Source of the DNA: Adhaeribacter soli
GTDB lineage: Bacteria > Bacteroidota > Bacteroidia > Cytophagales > Hymenobacteraceae
Length of the DNA stretch: 64,000 bases
Direction of reading: 5' to 3'
NCBI RefSeq assembly: GCF_008727925.1
Contig: NZ_VTWT01000004.1
Span: 340,235-404,234, forward strand
The notes under the pieces were generated by a model that was not told the DNA's origin, ran no database searches, and saw only the letters and a program-made list of their open reading frames with translations. Shown piece by piece: positions 27,304-35,994 of this stretch (within the stretch, counting starts at the first letter, position 1; the number at the start of each line of letters is the position of its first letter). The translations under genes and the position numbers were made by a program.

Positions 27304-28068
27304 ATGTTCCGGAAAATCCTGGATGCTGCCGATTCGCTTGATTCCCTCCTAAAGGAAAAGAAGATCCGGGCCTTGATCTTCGATATGGATGGTGTGGTCA
27401 CGCAAACGGCTACCCTGCACGCCCAAGCATGGAAAAAACTCTTCGACGATTTTCTGCAAAACCGTAGGGAAAAGACCGGAAAAAGTACAGCGCCCTTCCG
27501 GATAGAAACCGATTACCCGCAATACATCGACGGCATTCCGCGCCTCGACGGCATTCGTAATTTCCTGAAAACGCGGGGTATTTCGTTACCGGAAGGAAGC
27601 CCCGAAGACAGCCCGGAAACCGAAACAGTATGGGGCTTGGGCAACCGGAAAAACCAGTATTTCCAGGAGTTGATAAAACAGAAAGTAGAAGTGTTTTCCG
27701 ATACCCTCACCTGGATAAAGCAAAAGCGGGCAGCAGGTTACCAGATAGCCATTATTTCGGCCAGTAAAAATTGCCAGACAATATTGCAGGCAGCCGGAAT
27801 CGAAGATCTGTTCCGGGTGCGGGTAGACGGGATAGTTGCTGAAGAACTGCACCTGCCAGGCAAACCCGCGCCCGACGTATTTCTGGAAGCAGCCCGGCAA
27901 TTAGGGGTAATGCCCGAAGAAACAGCTGTTTTCGAAGATGCCCGCTTAGGGGTGAAAGCCGCCCGGGCCGGCGGTTTTGGTTTAGTGGTGGGTGTTAACC
28001 GGAAACAGGAAGCAGAAACCGAAGCTTTACTCCGGAATGGAGCAGATCTAGTACTAACGGGTTTCTGA
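27304..28068 (+). CDS. pgmB: Beta-phosphoglucomutase-like HAD hydrolase
   Basis: The 254-residue protein has the HAD nucleophile motif FDMDGVV (Asp27, Asp29), a cap domain (ETDYPQYIDGIPRLDGI), SAS motif II, the Lys in GKPAPD and the acidic motif FEDARLG. This arrangement is typical of beta-phosphoglucomutases, which interconvert beta-glucose 1-phosphate and glucose 6-phosphate. It is followed after 46 bp by a GH65 phosphorylase gene whose expected product is beta-glucose 1-phosphate, so the pair makes metabolic sense. The N-terminal ~20 residues before the HAD core are an extension seen in related 'beta-phosphoglucomutase family' proteins. The specific mutase reaction is inferred from context. 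Confidence 0.85.
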   Translation: MFRKILDAADSLDSLLKEKKIRALIFDMDGVVTQTATLHAQAWKKLFDDFLQNRREKTGKSTAPFRIETDYPQYIDGIPRLDGIRNFLKTRGISLPEGSPEDSPETETVWGLGNRKNQYFQELIKQKVEVFSDTLTWIKQKRAAGYQIAIISASKNCQTILQAAGIEDLFRVRVDGIVAEELHLPGKPAPDVFLEAARQLGVMPEETAVFEDARLGVKAARAGGFGLVVGVNRKQEAETEALLRNGADLVLTGF

Positions 28069-28114
28069 TAATATTTAAAGTTAAACAATCGGTTTTTAAG
28101 CAGGTTTTCAGCAA

Positions 28115-30523
28115 ATGGAAGATTGGAAGTTCAGTTATGAAAATTGGGTGCCGGAAGAACAGGCCCTCCGGGAAACGCTCTGCACGCTGGGAAATGGTTA
28201 CTTTGCTACGCGCGGAGCCGCCGAAGAAAGTTCTGCCGATGGCATAAACTACCCGGGCACGTATTTGGCTGGCGGCTACAACCGTCTGAAATCGGATATT
28301 GCCGGCCGCACCATCGAAAACGAAGACCTGGTAAACTGGCCCAACTGGCTTCCCCTTACGTTCCGGCATCCGAAGGAAAAATGGTTCGGCCTCTCGGAAG
28401 TAACCGTGGTGTATTTTAAACAGGAAGTAGATTTGAAAACCGGCGTACTCACCCGCCAGCTCCGGTTCCGCGATAAAAGCAACCGGGAAACCTCCTTAAC
28501 CAGCCGCCGCTTCGTTAGCATGGACCAGCCTCACCTGGCTGCCATGCTTTGGGAACTCACCCCCGAAAACTGGTCCGGCCCCATCGAGATCCGTTCTGCG
28601 CTGGATGGCAATATCTGCAACCTGGGGGTGGCAAGGTACCGGCAGTTAAGTAATTGTCATTTAAATATTACCGAAACCGGCGAGGCCGAAAACCATAATT
28701 TTATTTACCTGGTGGCGGAAACAAACCAGTCGCGGGTGCGCATGGCCATGGCTGCCCGCACCCGGATCTCAGGTTCCTTACCTACCGATTGTTCGGAATA
28801 TGTCTATAAGAAACGAAAAGGCTTTATTGCCCAGCATGCCATTGTAAATTGCGAAAAGCAACAATCGATCCGGGTAGAGAAAGTGGTGGCGGTTTACACC
28901 TCCCGCGATTTGGCTATTTCGGAACCCGCGCTGGAAGCAAAAAACAGCGTGGAACGGGCAGCCGGTTTTTCGGAGCTGCTGGAAGAACACAGCCGGGTAT
29001 GGGGCCTGCTATGGAAGCGGTGCGATGTAATTGTTTCGAGCACTGAACGCACCCAGCAGGTTTTGCGGCTGCATATTTTTCACCTGCTGCAAACGGTTTC
29101 CGTGCATTCAGCGGGGATGGATGTGGGTTTGCCGGCGCGAGGCTGGCACGGGGAAGCGTACCGGGGCCACATTTTCTGGGACGAACTTTTCATCTTTTCC
29201 TTTCTGAACTTTCGGATCCCGGAATTAACCCGCGACCTGCTCATGTACCGCTACCGCCGTTTGCCTGAAGCCCGGCTGGCAGCCCGGGAAGCCGGCTACC
29301 GGGGAGCCATGTTCCCGTGGCAAAGCGGCAGCAACGGCCGGGAAGAAAGCCAGATCATTCACATGAACCCAAAATCAGGCCGGTGGATCCCGGATAATAC
29401 GTTCCGGCAAAGACATATAAATGCGGCAGTTGCTTATAACGTATGGCAATATTACCAAACCACCAACAACGTAACTTTTCTGAGCTGGTACGGGGCTGAA
29501 ATTGTCTTTGAAATTGCCCTTTTCTGGTCGAGCCTTACCACCTGGAGCGAAGAAAAACAGCGTTTCGAAATAAAAGGCGTAGTCGGCCCCGACGAATATC
29601 ATACCCAATACCCCGGCACAGATTCCACCGGGCTGAACAATAACGCCTATACCAACCTGATGGCCGTTTGGGTGTTGCAATTTGCCCTGAAGTTGCCCGA
29701 CCTGATCCACTACGAGCGCATAGAGGAATTGTACGCCAAGCTGCATATTTCCGAACCCGAAGTACAGCGCTGGCGGGATATCTGCAAGTTGATGTTTATT
29801 CCGTTCCTGGATCCCGTTGGACCCGTAATCAGCCAGTTCGAAGGCTACGAAAAACTGCAGGAGCTGGACTGGAATAAATACCGGAAAACGGAAGACGACA
29901 TGTTGCGCCTGGACCGGATCCTGGAAAGCGAAGGCGACGATGTGAACCGGTACAAGGCCAGCAAGCAAGCCGATGTGCTTATGCTGTTCTACCTTTTCTC
30001 CACCGAAAAACTGATCGAATTATTCAGCATGCTGGGCTACCGGTTCACGCCGGAATGCATTGCCGAGAACATTGCCTATTACGAACCCCGCACGAGTCAT
30101 GGTTCAACCCTGAGTACTATTGTACATGCCTGGGTACTGGCCCGTTCGGACCGGAAAAGAAGTTGGGGCGATTTCCAGACCGCGCTTTTAAGCGATGTAG
30201 AGGATATTCAGGGGGGCACCACGCCGGAAGGAATTCACCTGGGTGCCATGGCGGGTTCGGTAGATCTGGTACAGCGCTGTTTTACCGGCCTGGTAATTTA
30301 TAACGATGAACTGCTGCTGAACCCGGTACTTCCCGATAAGATCTATTACATGGAGCTCCGGCTCAAATACCGGGAACACTGGTTTTCGCTCCGCATTACC
30401 CAGGAAAAGCTGGTGCTTGCCGCCGACAAGGAATGGACCGATGAAATTGCGATCAATATCCGGGGAACCGTAACCCGCTTCAAAGCCGGCGAGGTGCATG
30501 AGTTTCCTTTGAAGCAAAGCTGA
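28115..30523 (+). CDS. Glycoside hydrolase family 65 disaccharide phosphorylase
   Basis: The 802-residue protein has full GH65 length and order. The N-terminal sandwich has RETLCTLGNGYFATRGAAEE. The (alpha/alpha)6 barrel has WHGEAYRGHIFWDELFI and VVGPDEYH with the general acid Glu494. The phosphate-site segments are YKASKQADVLML and SHGSTLS, followed by the C-terminal beta domain. GH65 enzymes phosphorolyse alpha-linked glucose disaccharides (maltose, trehalose, kojibiose, nigerose) with inversion, giving beta-glucose 1-phosphate. Which disaccharide cannot be told from sequence by eye. The adjacent pgmB gene would feed the product into glycolysis as glucose 6-phosphate. A bidirectional terminator follows. 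Confidence 0.9.
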   Translation: MEDWKFSYENWVPEEQALRETLCTLGNGYFATRGAAEESSADGINYPGTYLAGGYNRLKSDIAGRTIENEDLVNWPNWLPLTFRHPKEKWFGLSEVTVVYFKQEVDLKTGVLTRQLRFRDKSNRETSLTSRRFVSMDQPHLAAMLWELTPENWSGPIEIRSALDGNICNLGVARYRQLSNCHLNITETGEAENHNFIYLVAETNQSRVRMAMAARTRISGSLPTDCSEYVYKKRKGFIAQHAIVNCEKQQSIRVEKVVAVYTSRDLAISEPALEAKNSVERAAGFSELLEEHSRVWGLLWKRCDVIVSSTERTQQVLRLHIFHLLQTVSVHSAGMDVGLPARGWHGEAYRGHIFWDELFIFSFLNFRIPELTRDLLMYRYRRLPEARLAAREAGYRGAMFPWQSGSNGREESQIIHMNPKSGRWIPDNTFRQRHINAAVAYNVWQYYQTTNNVTFLSWYGAEIVFEIALFWSSLTTWSEEKQRFEIKGVVGPDEYHTQYPGTDSTGLNNNAYTNLMAVWVLQFALKLPDLIHYERIEELYAKLHISEPEVQRWRDICKLMFIPFLDPVGPVISQFEGYEKLQELDWNKYRKTEDDMLRLDRILESEGDDVNRYKASKQADVLMLFYLFSTEKLIELFSMLGYRFTPECIAENIAYYEPRTSHGSTLSTIVHAWVLARSDRKRSWGDFQTALLSDVEDIQGGTTPEGIHLGAMAGSVDLVQRCFTGLVIYNDELLLNPVLPDKIYYMELRLKYREHWFSLRITQEKLVLAADKEWTDEIAINIRGTVTRFKAGEVHEFPLKQS

Positions 30524-30711
30524 ATTGTAGAGAATAGGGTAGGTGCCTGATGAGGAAAGGGCCGTTACCATGGTGCAGGGAAATGAAATTTGGGGTAATG
30601 CTGCGTGTAGAAGGAAAACGCCAGGGATTCAAATGAAAAAGGGAGACCTATTACTTTTTTCGCACTGCCCTGGAACTTTACTGCTGTTGCATAACTTCAC
30701 TACGGTTACAT

Positions 30712-30756
30712 AAAAAAGAGGAGCCTGCCAGTTAATAGCAGGTTCCTCTTTTTTTT
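30712..30756. terminator. Bidirectional intrinsic terminator
   Basis: An 11-bp stem (GAGGAGCCTGC/GCAGGTTCCTC, one G-T pair) is flanked by A6 on the left and T8 on the right. It sits between the convergent GH65 gene (+) and BNR-repeat gene (-) and can serve both. Confidence 0.9.
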
Positions 30757-30799
30757 AAGACGTTCAATAGCTATCATTAAACATCCTGATTCTCAAAAA

Positions 30800-32938
30800 C
30801 TACTGGATCAGTAACTTTTGCTTTTGTATGCCGCCCTTAGAATGGATAATCACAAAGTATAAGCCGGACTTAAGATGTGGGAGGTCTATCCGGGTTTCTG
30901 TTCCGCCGGAAATTTCACGGGTCTGGTAAACAGTTTTGCCTTGAACATCTGTAACGGAAATGCTGCTACCGGTCTTCAGGTTTTTTATCCGGAAATTGCC
31001 ATGGTTAGGGTTCGGATAAATGGAAGCGGTTTCCTGCTGAAGAACCTCATTCAGGCCCGTAATATTGCTGTTCAGAGCCCGGTACCATACTGAGCGGCCG
31101 TCGTTGTTGTAAAGGCTGCCGGTTCCGGCAAAAAGGTGGTTGTTGCGTACCAGTAAGCTGCGCAAACCAATATTAGTTGGCAGGCCCTGGTTGAACTGGT
31201 TCCAGGTTGCGCCGCTATCGGTGCTTAAGTAAATGGTGGCCTGGTAGCTGGAAGAGGAATAATCGGTGGAGGCAAACAGGCTGTCGCCATAACCGGTGAT
31301 GCTGGTGATCCAGGTGGGTTGCGGAATGCCGTTGTTGATTGCGGTCCAGGAGGTGGCAGTTTTTAACCGCCGGTACATACCGTTGTTCCGGGTGCCTAAG
31401 TACACATAATTGCCTAAGGTGTAGAAACTTGTGCCATGGGTGCTGGCGGAAATGCTGCCGGTGCTGCTCCAGGTGTTGCCCTGATCGCTGCTCTGGTAAG
31501 TATAGGTGCCGGCTGCTGCATAAATATTGTTCCCATCCGAATAAATGGCGCGCCCCAAAGGATTTACCGATGAGCCAGAGGCCTGTACCCAGGTTTGGCC
31601 CAGGTCGCTGCTTTTAAAGATCGCATTGTTTTCGCTGATCAGGAACAAATTATTGCCGATCTGGGTAAAAGCTGCCGCATCAGAATTTATGGAATTGGTA
31701 AGGCTTACGTTGGCCCAGCTTTGGCCGTTGTTGGTGCTGCGGTACAGGGTGCGGTTATTGCCACCTACCAGTACTAACTGGTCGGTAGCCAGTATGGCTT
31801 TTACCTGTATAGTTGCCACGCCGTTGTTAATGGCTTCCCAGGTTTGGCCGTTATCCGGGCTGCGGTACAGGTTTTGCGTGCCGCCGGTGCCCCGGTCTGC
31901 CAGGCCGGCAAAAATAAAGGCGCTGTTGGCTACCAGGGCGTCTACAAAACCATTGGTTATGCCTTGGTTTTGTAAGTTCCAGGTAGCGCCGCTGTCCGTA
32001 CTTTTATAAAGCCCGCGGGCCGTAGAGGCATACAGGTCCGTGCCATCGGAATAAAATTTCCTTACGCCGTCGCCGTGCCGCATGCCGGTGCTGGAAACCG
32101 CCCACGACTGGCCGCCATTGGTACTTACATAAACCGGTTGGGAGTGGCCCATAAGCCCGGCCAGTAATACCTGACCGTGCTGGATCACGTGCTCTACCGA
32201 GAACAGGCCCGGAGCAGGCAGGCCGGAATTAGCAGCCACAAAGGAACTACCATTATTGTTGCTTACAAATAGCCCCTGGTTGTTCATGCCGGCAAATAAC
32301 TGGTTGCCTACCGAGCTTAAGGAATTCACGTTCGATTGATTCGGCAGGCCAAGGCTGGTGAGCAGGTGCGCGGTCCAGGTTTGCCCATTGTCGGCGGATC
32401 GGAGCAGGGTATTGTTGCCATCGGCAAAAACATAACTTCCGTGGGTAGCAATAGTGGTGATCAGGTTGCCGACCACTCCATGGCCTACCCGGGTCCAGGT
32501 GGCGCCCTGGTCATTGCTCAGCTTTATGCCATCCATATCGGTTGCGGCAAAAAGCGTAGTGCTGTTCTGGGTAAGCTCATTTATGGTAGACATGCCGGTA
32601 ATGGGCTGTACCCAGGTCTGGCCGCCATCTGTGCTCCGGAAAATACCGTTGTACGACCCGCTTACCAGGGCTTGAGAGGTAGAAAGGAGCGAGTAAAGGC
32701 CCCGGTGCGGAATTCCCTGACTGGCGAACTCCCAGACAGCACCCTGGTTGTTGCTTTTGTAAATGCCGCCCTGGGTGCCCAGAAATAAAGCGTTCCGGTG
32801 CGGTACCAAATCGGCCACCATGTTGGCGCCGGGGCCGGAAGTTTTCTGCCACTGGGCTTTCGCGGCTCCGGGAAAGAAGGTTGCTGCAAGCATGGTGGCT
32901 GCCGCCATTGCTTTAACAGCGAAATAGTTTTTTCTCAT
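30800..32938 (-). CDS. T9SS-secreted BNR-repeat (sialidase/VPS10-like propeller) protein
   Basis: The 712-residue protein has a signal peptide (ATMLAATFFPGAAKAQ). About twelve Asp-box-like motifs of the form S-x-D/N-x-G-x-T/S-W (for example STDGGQTWVQ, SADNGQTWTA, STDSGATWNL) are spaced 40-60 residues apart. A type A sorting domain closes it (IYPNPNHGNFRIKN...QKLLIQ). Asp boxes decorate the turns of beta-propellers such as sialidases and sortilin-type receptors. No sialidase catalytic Arg triad or Tyr/Glu pair is evident, so this is more likely a structural or binding propeller than an enzyme. It is expected on the cell surface or secreted. It is a single-gene unit. Confidence 0.88.
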   Translation of the reverse strand: MRKNYFAVKAMAAATMLAATFFPGAAKAQWQKTSGPGANMVADLVPHRNALFLGTQGGIYKSNNQGAVWEFASQGIPHRGLYSLLSTSQALVSGSYNGIFRSTDGGQTWVQPITGMSTINELTQNSTTLFAATDMDGIKLSNDQGATWTRVGHGVVGNLITTIATHGSYVFADGNNTLLRSADNGQTWTAHLLTSLGLPNQSNVNSLSSVGNQLFAGMNNQGLFVSNNNGSSFVAANSGLPAPGLFSVEHVIQHGQVLLAGLMGHSQPVYVSTNGGQSWAVSSTGMRHGDGVRKFYSDGTDLYASTARGLYKSTDSGATWNLQNQGITNGFVDALVANSAFIFAGLADRGTGGTQNLYRSPDNGQTWEAINNGVATIQVKAILATDQLVLVGGNNRTLYRSTNNGQSWANVSLTNSINSDAAAFTQIGNNLFLISENNAIFKSSDLGQTWVQASGSSVNPLGRAIYSDGNNIYAAAGTYTYQSSDQGNTWSSTGSISASTHGTSFYTLGNYVYLGTRNNGMYRRLKTATSWTAINNGIPQPTWITSITGYGDSLFASTDYSSSSYQATIYLSTDSGATWNQFNQGLPTNIGLRSLLVRNNHLFAGTGSLYNNDGRSVWYRALNSNITGLNEVLQQETASIYPNPNHGNFRIKNLKTGSSISVTDVQGKTVYQTREISGGTETRIDLPHLKSGLYFVIIHSKGGIQKQKLLIQ

Positions 32939-33102
32939 AGGTTTGGGTTTTGTTGTAATAAGTTCAAATTCGAACGAAAGCTACCAGACTGCGGTCGGGT
33001 AAAAAAGTAGAATGTTACCGGGCTGGAAAACTTGCTGCTGAAGCGGAAATTTCAGACCCTGAACCGGAAAGCAGGTTAAACCCAAAACGGTAGGACGGGC
33101 AC

Positions 33103-33132
33103 AAAAAAAAGGTAAACCGTTGCGGGCTTACC
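33103..33132 (-). terminator. Intrinsic terminator of the small gene at 33156
   Basis: On the minus strand GGTAAGCC/GGTTTACC (8 bp with one G-T pair, loop CGCAAC) is followed by eight T residues. Confidence 0.8.
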
Positions 33133-33155
33133 TTTTCATATTGGTATTCTGAATG

Positions 33156-33374
33156 CTAGGCTTCTGCACATGTGGGTTCACTAAGTTTGGGTTGCATGGT
33201 AAACTGGCGCAGGCTTTCCTTTTCCGAATTATAGAAGGCCTGGTATTCTGCTTCGCTTAATTCTTCCTGCAAAGCGAGGTAAAACCCGGTCAGCTTCGGA
33301 AAGAGGTGACTTCGCTCCAGCCGCTCCTCCACGCTGTTCAGGTTAAAATCATAAAAACTTTTTTGTGTTTTCAT
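33156..33374 (-). CDS. Small hypothetical protein (72 aa)
   Basis: I do not recognise a family. The protein is soluble, charged and mostly helical in appearance (LEELSEAEYQAFYNSEKE-type sequence), with no signal peptide, membrane segment or metal motif apart from a single Cys near the end (TCAEA). Support for a real gene comes from its isolated position with nothing on the other strand and from the well-formed minus-strand terminator 24 bp after its stop. The start (MKTQKSFYDFNLN) is the only Met near the beginning. It could be a small adaptor or regulator; nothing more can be said. Confidence 0.6.
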   Translation of the reverse strand: MKTQKSFYDFNLNSVEERLERSHLFPKLTGFYLALQEELSEAEYQAFYNSEKESLRQFTMQPKLSEPTCAEA

Positions 33375-33755
33375 TCGGTTTCCTGTTTTTAAGTTAATAT
33401 TATGCCGAATGGTAAGATACTATAAATTAGCAAATTAGGTTGTTCGAATAGGCGTGAATTTAATTTTTTTAACTCTGAATTTTCTTTCTCTTACTCAAAA
33501 TCCATGTTCTGATGCAGGCAACTCCCGGGAGATAAAATTTAAAAGAATGCCCGCCTGAATCCCGGTAGGGCGCTTTTCGACAGAAACCAAAGGCTTTTTA
33601 CGAAACTGGAATTGGAAGCATACCCAATAAACATAAATCAGAATATAGCGTATTACGCATTTATTCGGACAGAATTTATTTTTTATGTCTGAGTCTGAAT
33701 AGTTTAAGTTTTTAAATCGAACCGAGGCTTGCCTCTTAAAAAAAAGAACTGAATC
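33375..33755. other. 381-bp divergent intergenic region
   Basis: It separates the small minus-strand gene from the YceI lipoprotein gene. It contains no repeats that I can match elsewhere in the window. The 89-residue minus-strand frame at 33495-33764 overlaps the lipoprotein start and has no recognisable features. Promoters for both genes must be here. Confidence 0.4.
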
Positions 33756-34433
33756 ATGAAACATGCTTACTCGTTCAAATCTGTTTTATTAGGCCTTGCC
33801 GCCGCCTGTACCCTGGTTGCCTGCGACCAGACGCCCAAAGGCGATAAAGCAACTATTACCGAAAAGCAGGAAGCTGAAAAAGCTACCGGGCAAACCTTTG
33901 TGGTAGATACCGCCGCCTCAACGGTGCGTTTTATCGGGCACGGCGTCGGGAAGAACCACCCCGGCAAATTCAAGCTATCTTCGGGCACCGTAGCCGTTGC
34001 GAATAATCATATTACCGGTGGCACTTTTGTGATCAATATTAAATCGATGAACCTGGAAGATAAAGGGGAGATGTTCGATAAAAAGCTGCACCCGCACTTA
34101 ATGAGCGGCGATTTCTTTGATGCCGATAAATTTGCAACCGCCAAGTTCGAGATCACCAAAGTGGAACCGTATAAACCTAACGATAAAGATACCTCGCTGG
34201 TAGAAGGGGCCAACTTTAACGTAAGCGGCAACCTGACCCTGAAAAACGAAACCAAGAATGTTACCTTCCCGGCCCGCATTGAACTGGATGACAATACCAT
34301 GAAAGCAAAAGCCGATTTTGATATTGACCGCCGCCAATGGCAGATGAATTACGGCAACGATAAAACGCTGGGCGATCAGTTCATTTCCGAAACCGTGAAC
34401 ATCGAGCTCGACCTGCATGCCAAAAAACAATGA
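33756..34433 (+). CDS. YceI-family lipoprotein
   Basis: The 225-residue protein has a lipoprotein signal with lipobox LVAC (Cys23), then a short charged linker. The YceI lipocalin-like barrel follows: FVVDTAASTVRFIGHGVGK, SGDFFDADKFATAKFEIT, LTLKNETKNVTFPARI and DIDRRQWQMNYG. YceI proteins bind isoprenoid or fatty-acyl-type ligands, and some are induced by alkaline or osmotic stress. In this phylum they are common single-gene envelope lipoproteins. The barrel lies outside the cytoplasm, anchored by the lipidated Cys. A clear terminator follows the gene. Confidence 0.9.
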   Translation: MKHAYSFKSVLLGLAAACTLVACDQTPKGDKATITEKQEAEKATGQTFVVDTAASTVRFIGHGVGKNHPGKFKLSSGTVAVANNHITGGTFVINIKSMNLEDKGEMFDKKLHPHLMSGDFFDADKFATAKFEITKVEPYKPNDKDTSLVEGANFNVSGNLTLKNETKNVTFPARIELDDNTMKAKADFDIDRRQWQMNYGNDKTLGDQFISETVNIELDLHAKKQ

Positions 34434-34520
34434 TCTGTGCTTAAGCTATAACAGTTCTTCCTGCAAAAACGCTATTGTTTTGGTTAAAAAACTGCCTTAA
34501 GCGCTTATGGACACCATGTA

Positions 34521-34549
34521 AAAAGCCACCTAATCAGGTGGCTTTTTGC
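34521..34549 (+). terminator. Intrinsic terminator of the YceI gene
   Basis: A perfect 8-bp stem (AGCCACCT/AGGTGGCT) with loop AATC is followed by TTTTTGC. It lies ~90 bp after the stop codon. Confidence 0.85.
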
Positions 34550-34894
34550 TTTTACGTAGGTATATTTTAAACTAACGTCAGTATTTAAAATGGGCTGGAT
34601 CCCGGAAATGAAAACTTAAGCTTTTTGTAAATTTTAACTTAAGTAGCAGGATTAAAATTGCTGCCATGTTTGAAAGGAGCCCGGTTATGTAAATTTCCGA
34701 ATCGTAGTTCTTTACAAGTTTTTTGGTCTTGATACTAATATCCAGATACCAACGTCCTTTTACTTGGCAGCTCTTATTAACAATTCTTTTGGAAAAGCAA
34801 ACTAAAACCACGTGTGATTTTAAACCTTTGTTACCCCGATTTTATAATGGTAACTTGCGGGTTCAAGAATACGGTTAGTTCAAAAGAGTAAGCA
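34550..34894. other. Intergenic region before the polysaccharide genes
   Basis: About 345 bp of AT-rich DNA. A 77-residue minus-strand frame (34578-34811) has biased, unrecognisable composition and is not supported as a gene. No repeat matches within the window. Confidence 0.4.
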
Positions 34895-35740
34895 TTGAAG
34901 TCAGAAAGCAGGAAAAACCCGGAAAGCAGCACGTTCGATTTTTGTGTATTGATTCCCTGCTACAACAATATACCAGGCCTGGTGCAAACGTTGCAAAGCA
35001 TAACCTACCATGCCGGGCAGTTTTGCGTGCTGGTGGTGGACGATGGCAGCGATGTTCCGGTACAGGTCGAAAATTTATTTTCAGGGTCAGGCAACGGTTT
35101 CCCGGTTTTTACAGTCCTGTTGGAAAAGAACTATGGAATTACTTATGCTTTGAATACGGGCTTGCAGTGGATCGAGGATAATTTAAGGGTAAAATACATT
35201 GCCCGGTTAGATTGCGGCGATCTGGCCCAACCGGACAGGTTTTATAAACAGGTAAGTTATCTGGAAAAAAATCCGGAAACGGGTTTGGTTGGTAGCTGGT
35301 GTTTTTTCAGGGAACCGCAAACCGGTTTTCAGTATTCCTACACTACTCCTTCAGGGCACCCGGAAATTAAAAAGGAAATGTATTTTCGAAATGTTTTCAT
35401 TCATCCTACGGTCATGTTCCGTAGCGCCTTACTGAAAATAGTTGGCTATTACCCAACCGCTTACCCGCACGTGGAAGATTACGCGTTCTTCTGGCAAATG
35501 CTCCGGCATACCCAAACGGCCGTGTTAGAGGACTTTTTAGTAACCTGTGAAATAAATCCGCAGGGCATTTCCATAAAGAACCGCCAGGCGCAGTTAAGCG
35601 GAAGAAGTAAGGTGATTGAGGACTTTGGGGAAAACCGGCTCCTGAAAGGAGCGGGGCAGTTAAAATTGGTTATGCTAAAGTTAATGCCCTATAAGTTATT
35701 GCTGAAATTGAAACCGAATAAAAAACGGTCTCTTTCCTGA
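34895..35740 (+). CDS. Family 2 glycosyltransferase
   Basis: The 281-residue protein has a GT-A core: FCVLIPCYNNIPGLVQTL, VLVVDDGSD, a mid-domain RLDCGD in the DxD position, and VEDYAFFWQML as the ED acceptor motif. The start must be the TTG at 34895, because a stop codon (TAA at 34889) lies two codons upstream and no ATG occurs before the catalytic core. Like other inverting GT2 enzymes it should transfer a sugar from a nucleotide donor during surface-glycan assembly. It precedes the main polysaccharide operon by 254 bp, with a separate promoter in between. Donor and acceptor are unknown. Confidence 0.85.
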   Translation: MKSESRKNPESSTFDFCVLIPCYNNIPGLVQTLQSITYHAGQFCVLVVDDGSDVPVQVENLFSGSGNGFPVFTVLLEKNYGITYALNTGLQWIEDNLRVKYIARLDCGDLAQPDRFYKQVSYLEKNPETGLVGSWCFFREPQTGFQYSYTTPSGHPEIKKEMYFRNVFIHPTVMFRSALLKIVGYYPTAYPHVEDYAFFWQMLRHTQTAVLEDFLVTCEINPQGISIKNRQAQLSGRSKVIEDFGENRLLKGAGQLKLVMLKLMPYKLLLKLKPNKKRSLS

Positions 35741-35929
35741 GCCGGAGAATATAATCCTGCAGGGAAAATGAATTGTCAAATACTGCTAATGGCAGAGCGT
35801 TTATAAAGGCGATTATGCTGCATGTTAGGGGATGAATAATGATTTATAACTAACATTTAACGGTATTATTTTTATTAAGAAAATAGAAGCCTTGTCAGAA
35901 CATAATTTAAACAATATTAAAAACATTAT

Positions 35930-35937
35930 TATCTTTG
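35930..35937 (+). promoter_or_regulatory. Candidate -7 promoter element of the polysaccharide operon
   Basis: TATCTTTG matches the Bacteroidota -7 consensus TAnnTTTG exactly, 58 bp before the GT4 start codon. No clean TTTG is seen at the -33 position, so the promoter call is moderate. Confidence 0.5.
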
Positions 35938-35994
35938 CAAAGCCAATGCCCATTATTTCTCTCGCCTAATGGGTTTTGGTCAAGAATTATTTAA

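Noticed and set aside
30800..32938. True sialidase
   Set aside because: Asp boxes are present, but the catalytic Arg triad and Tyr/Glu nucleophile of sialidases are not evident, so only a propeller protein is called.
34578..34811. Possible 77-residue minus-strand protein
   Set aside because: Composition looks like translated AT-rich spacer and there is no neighbour, terminator or family support.
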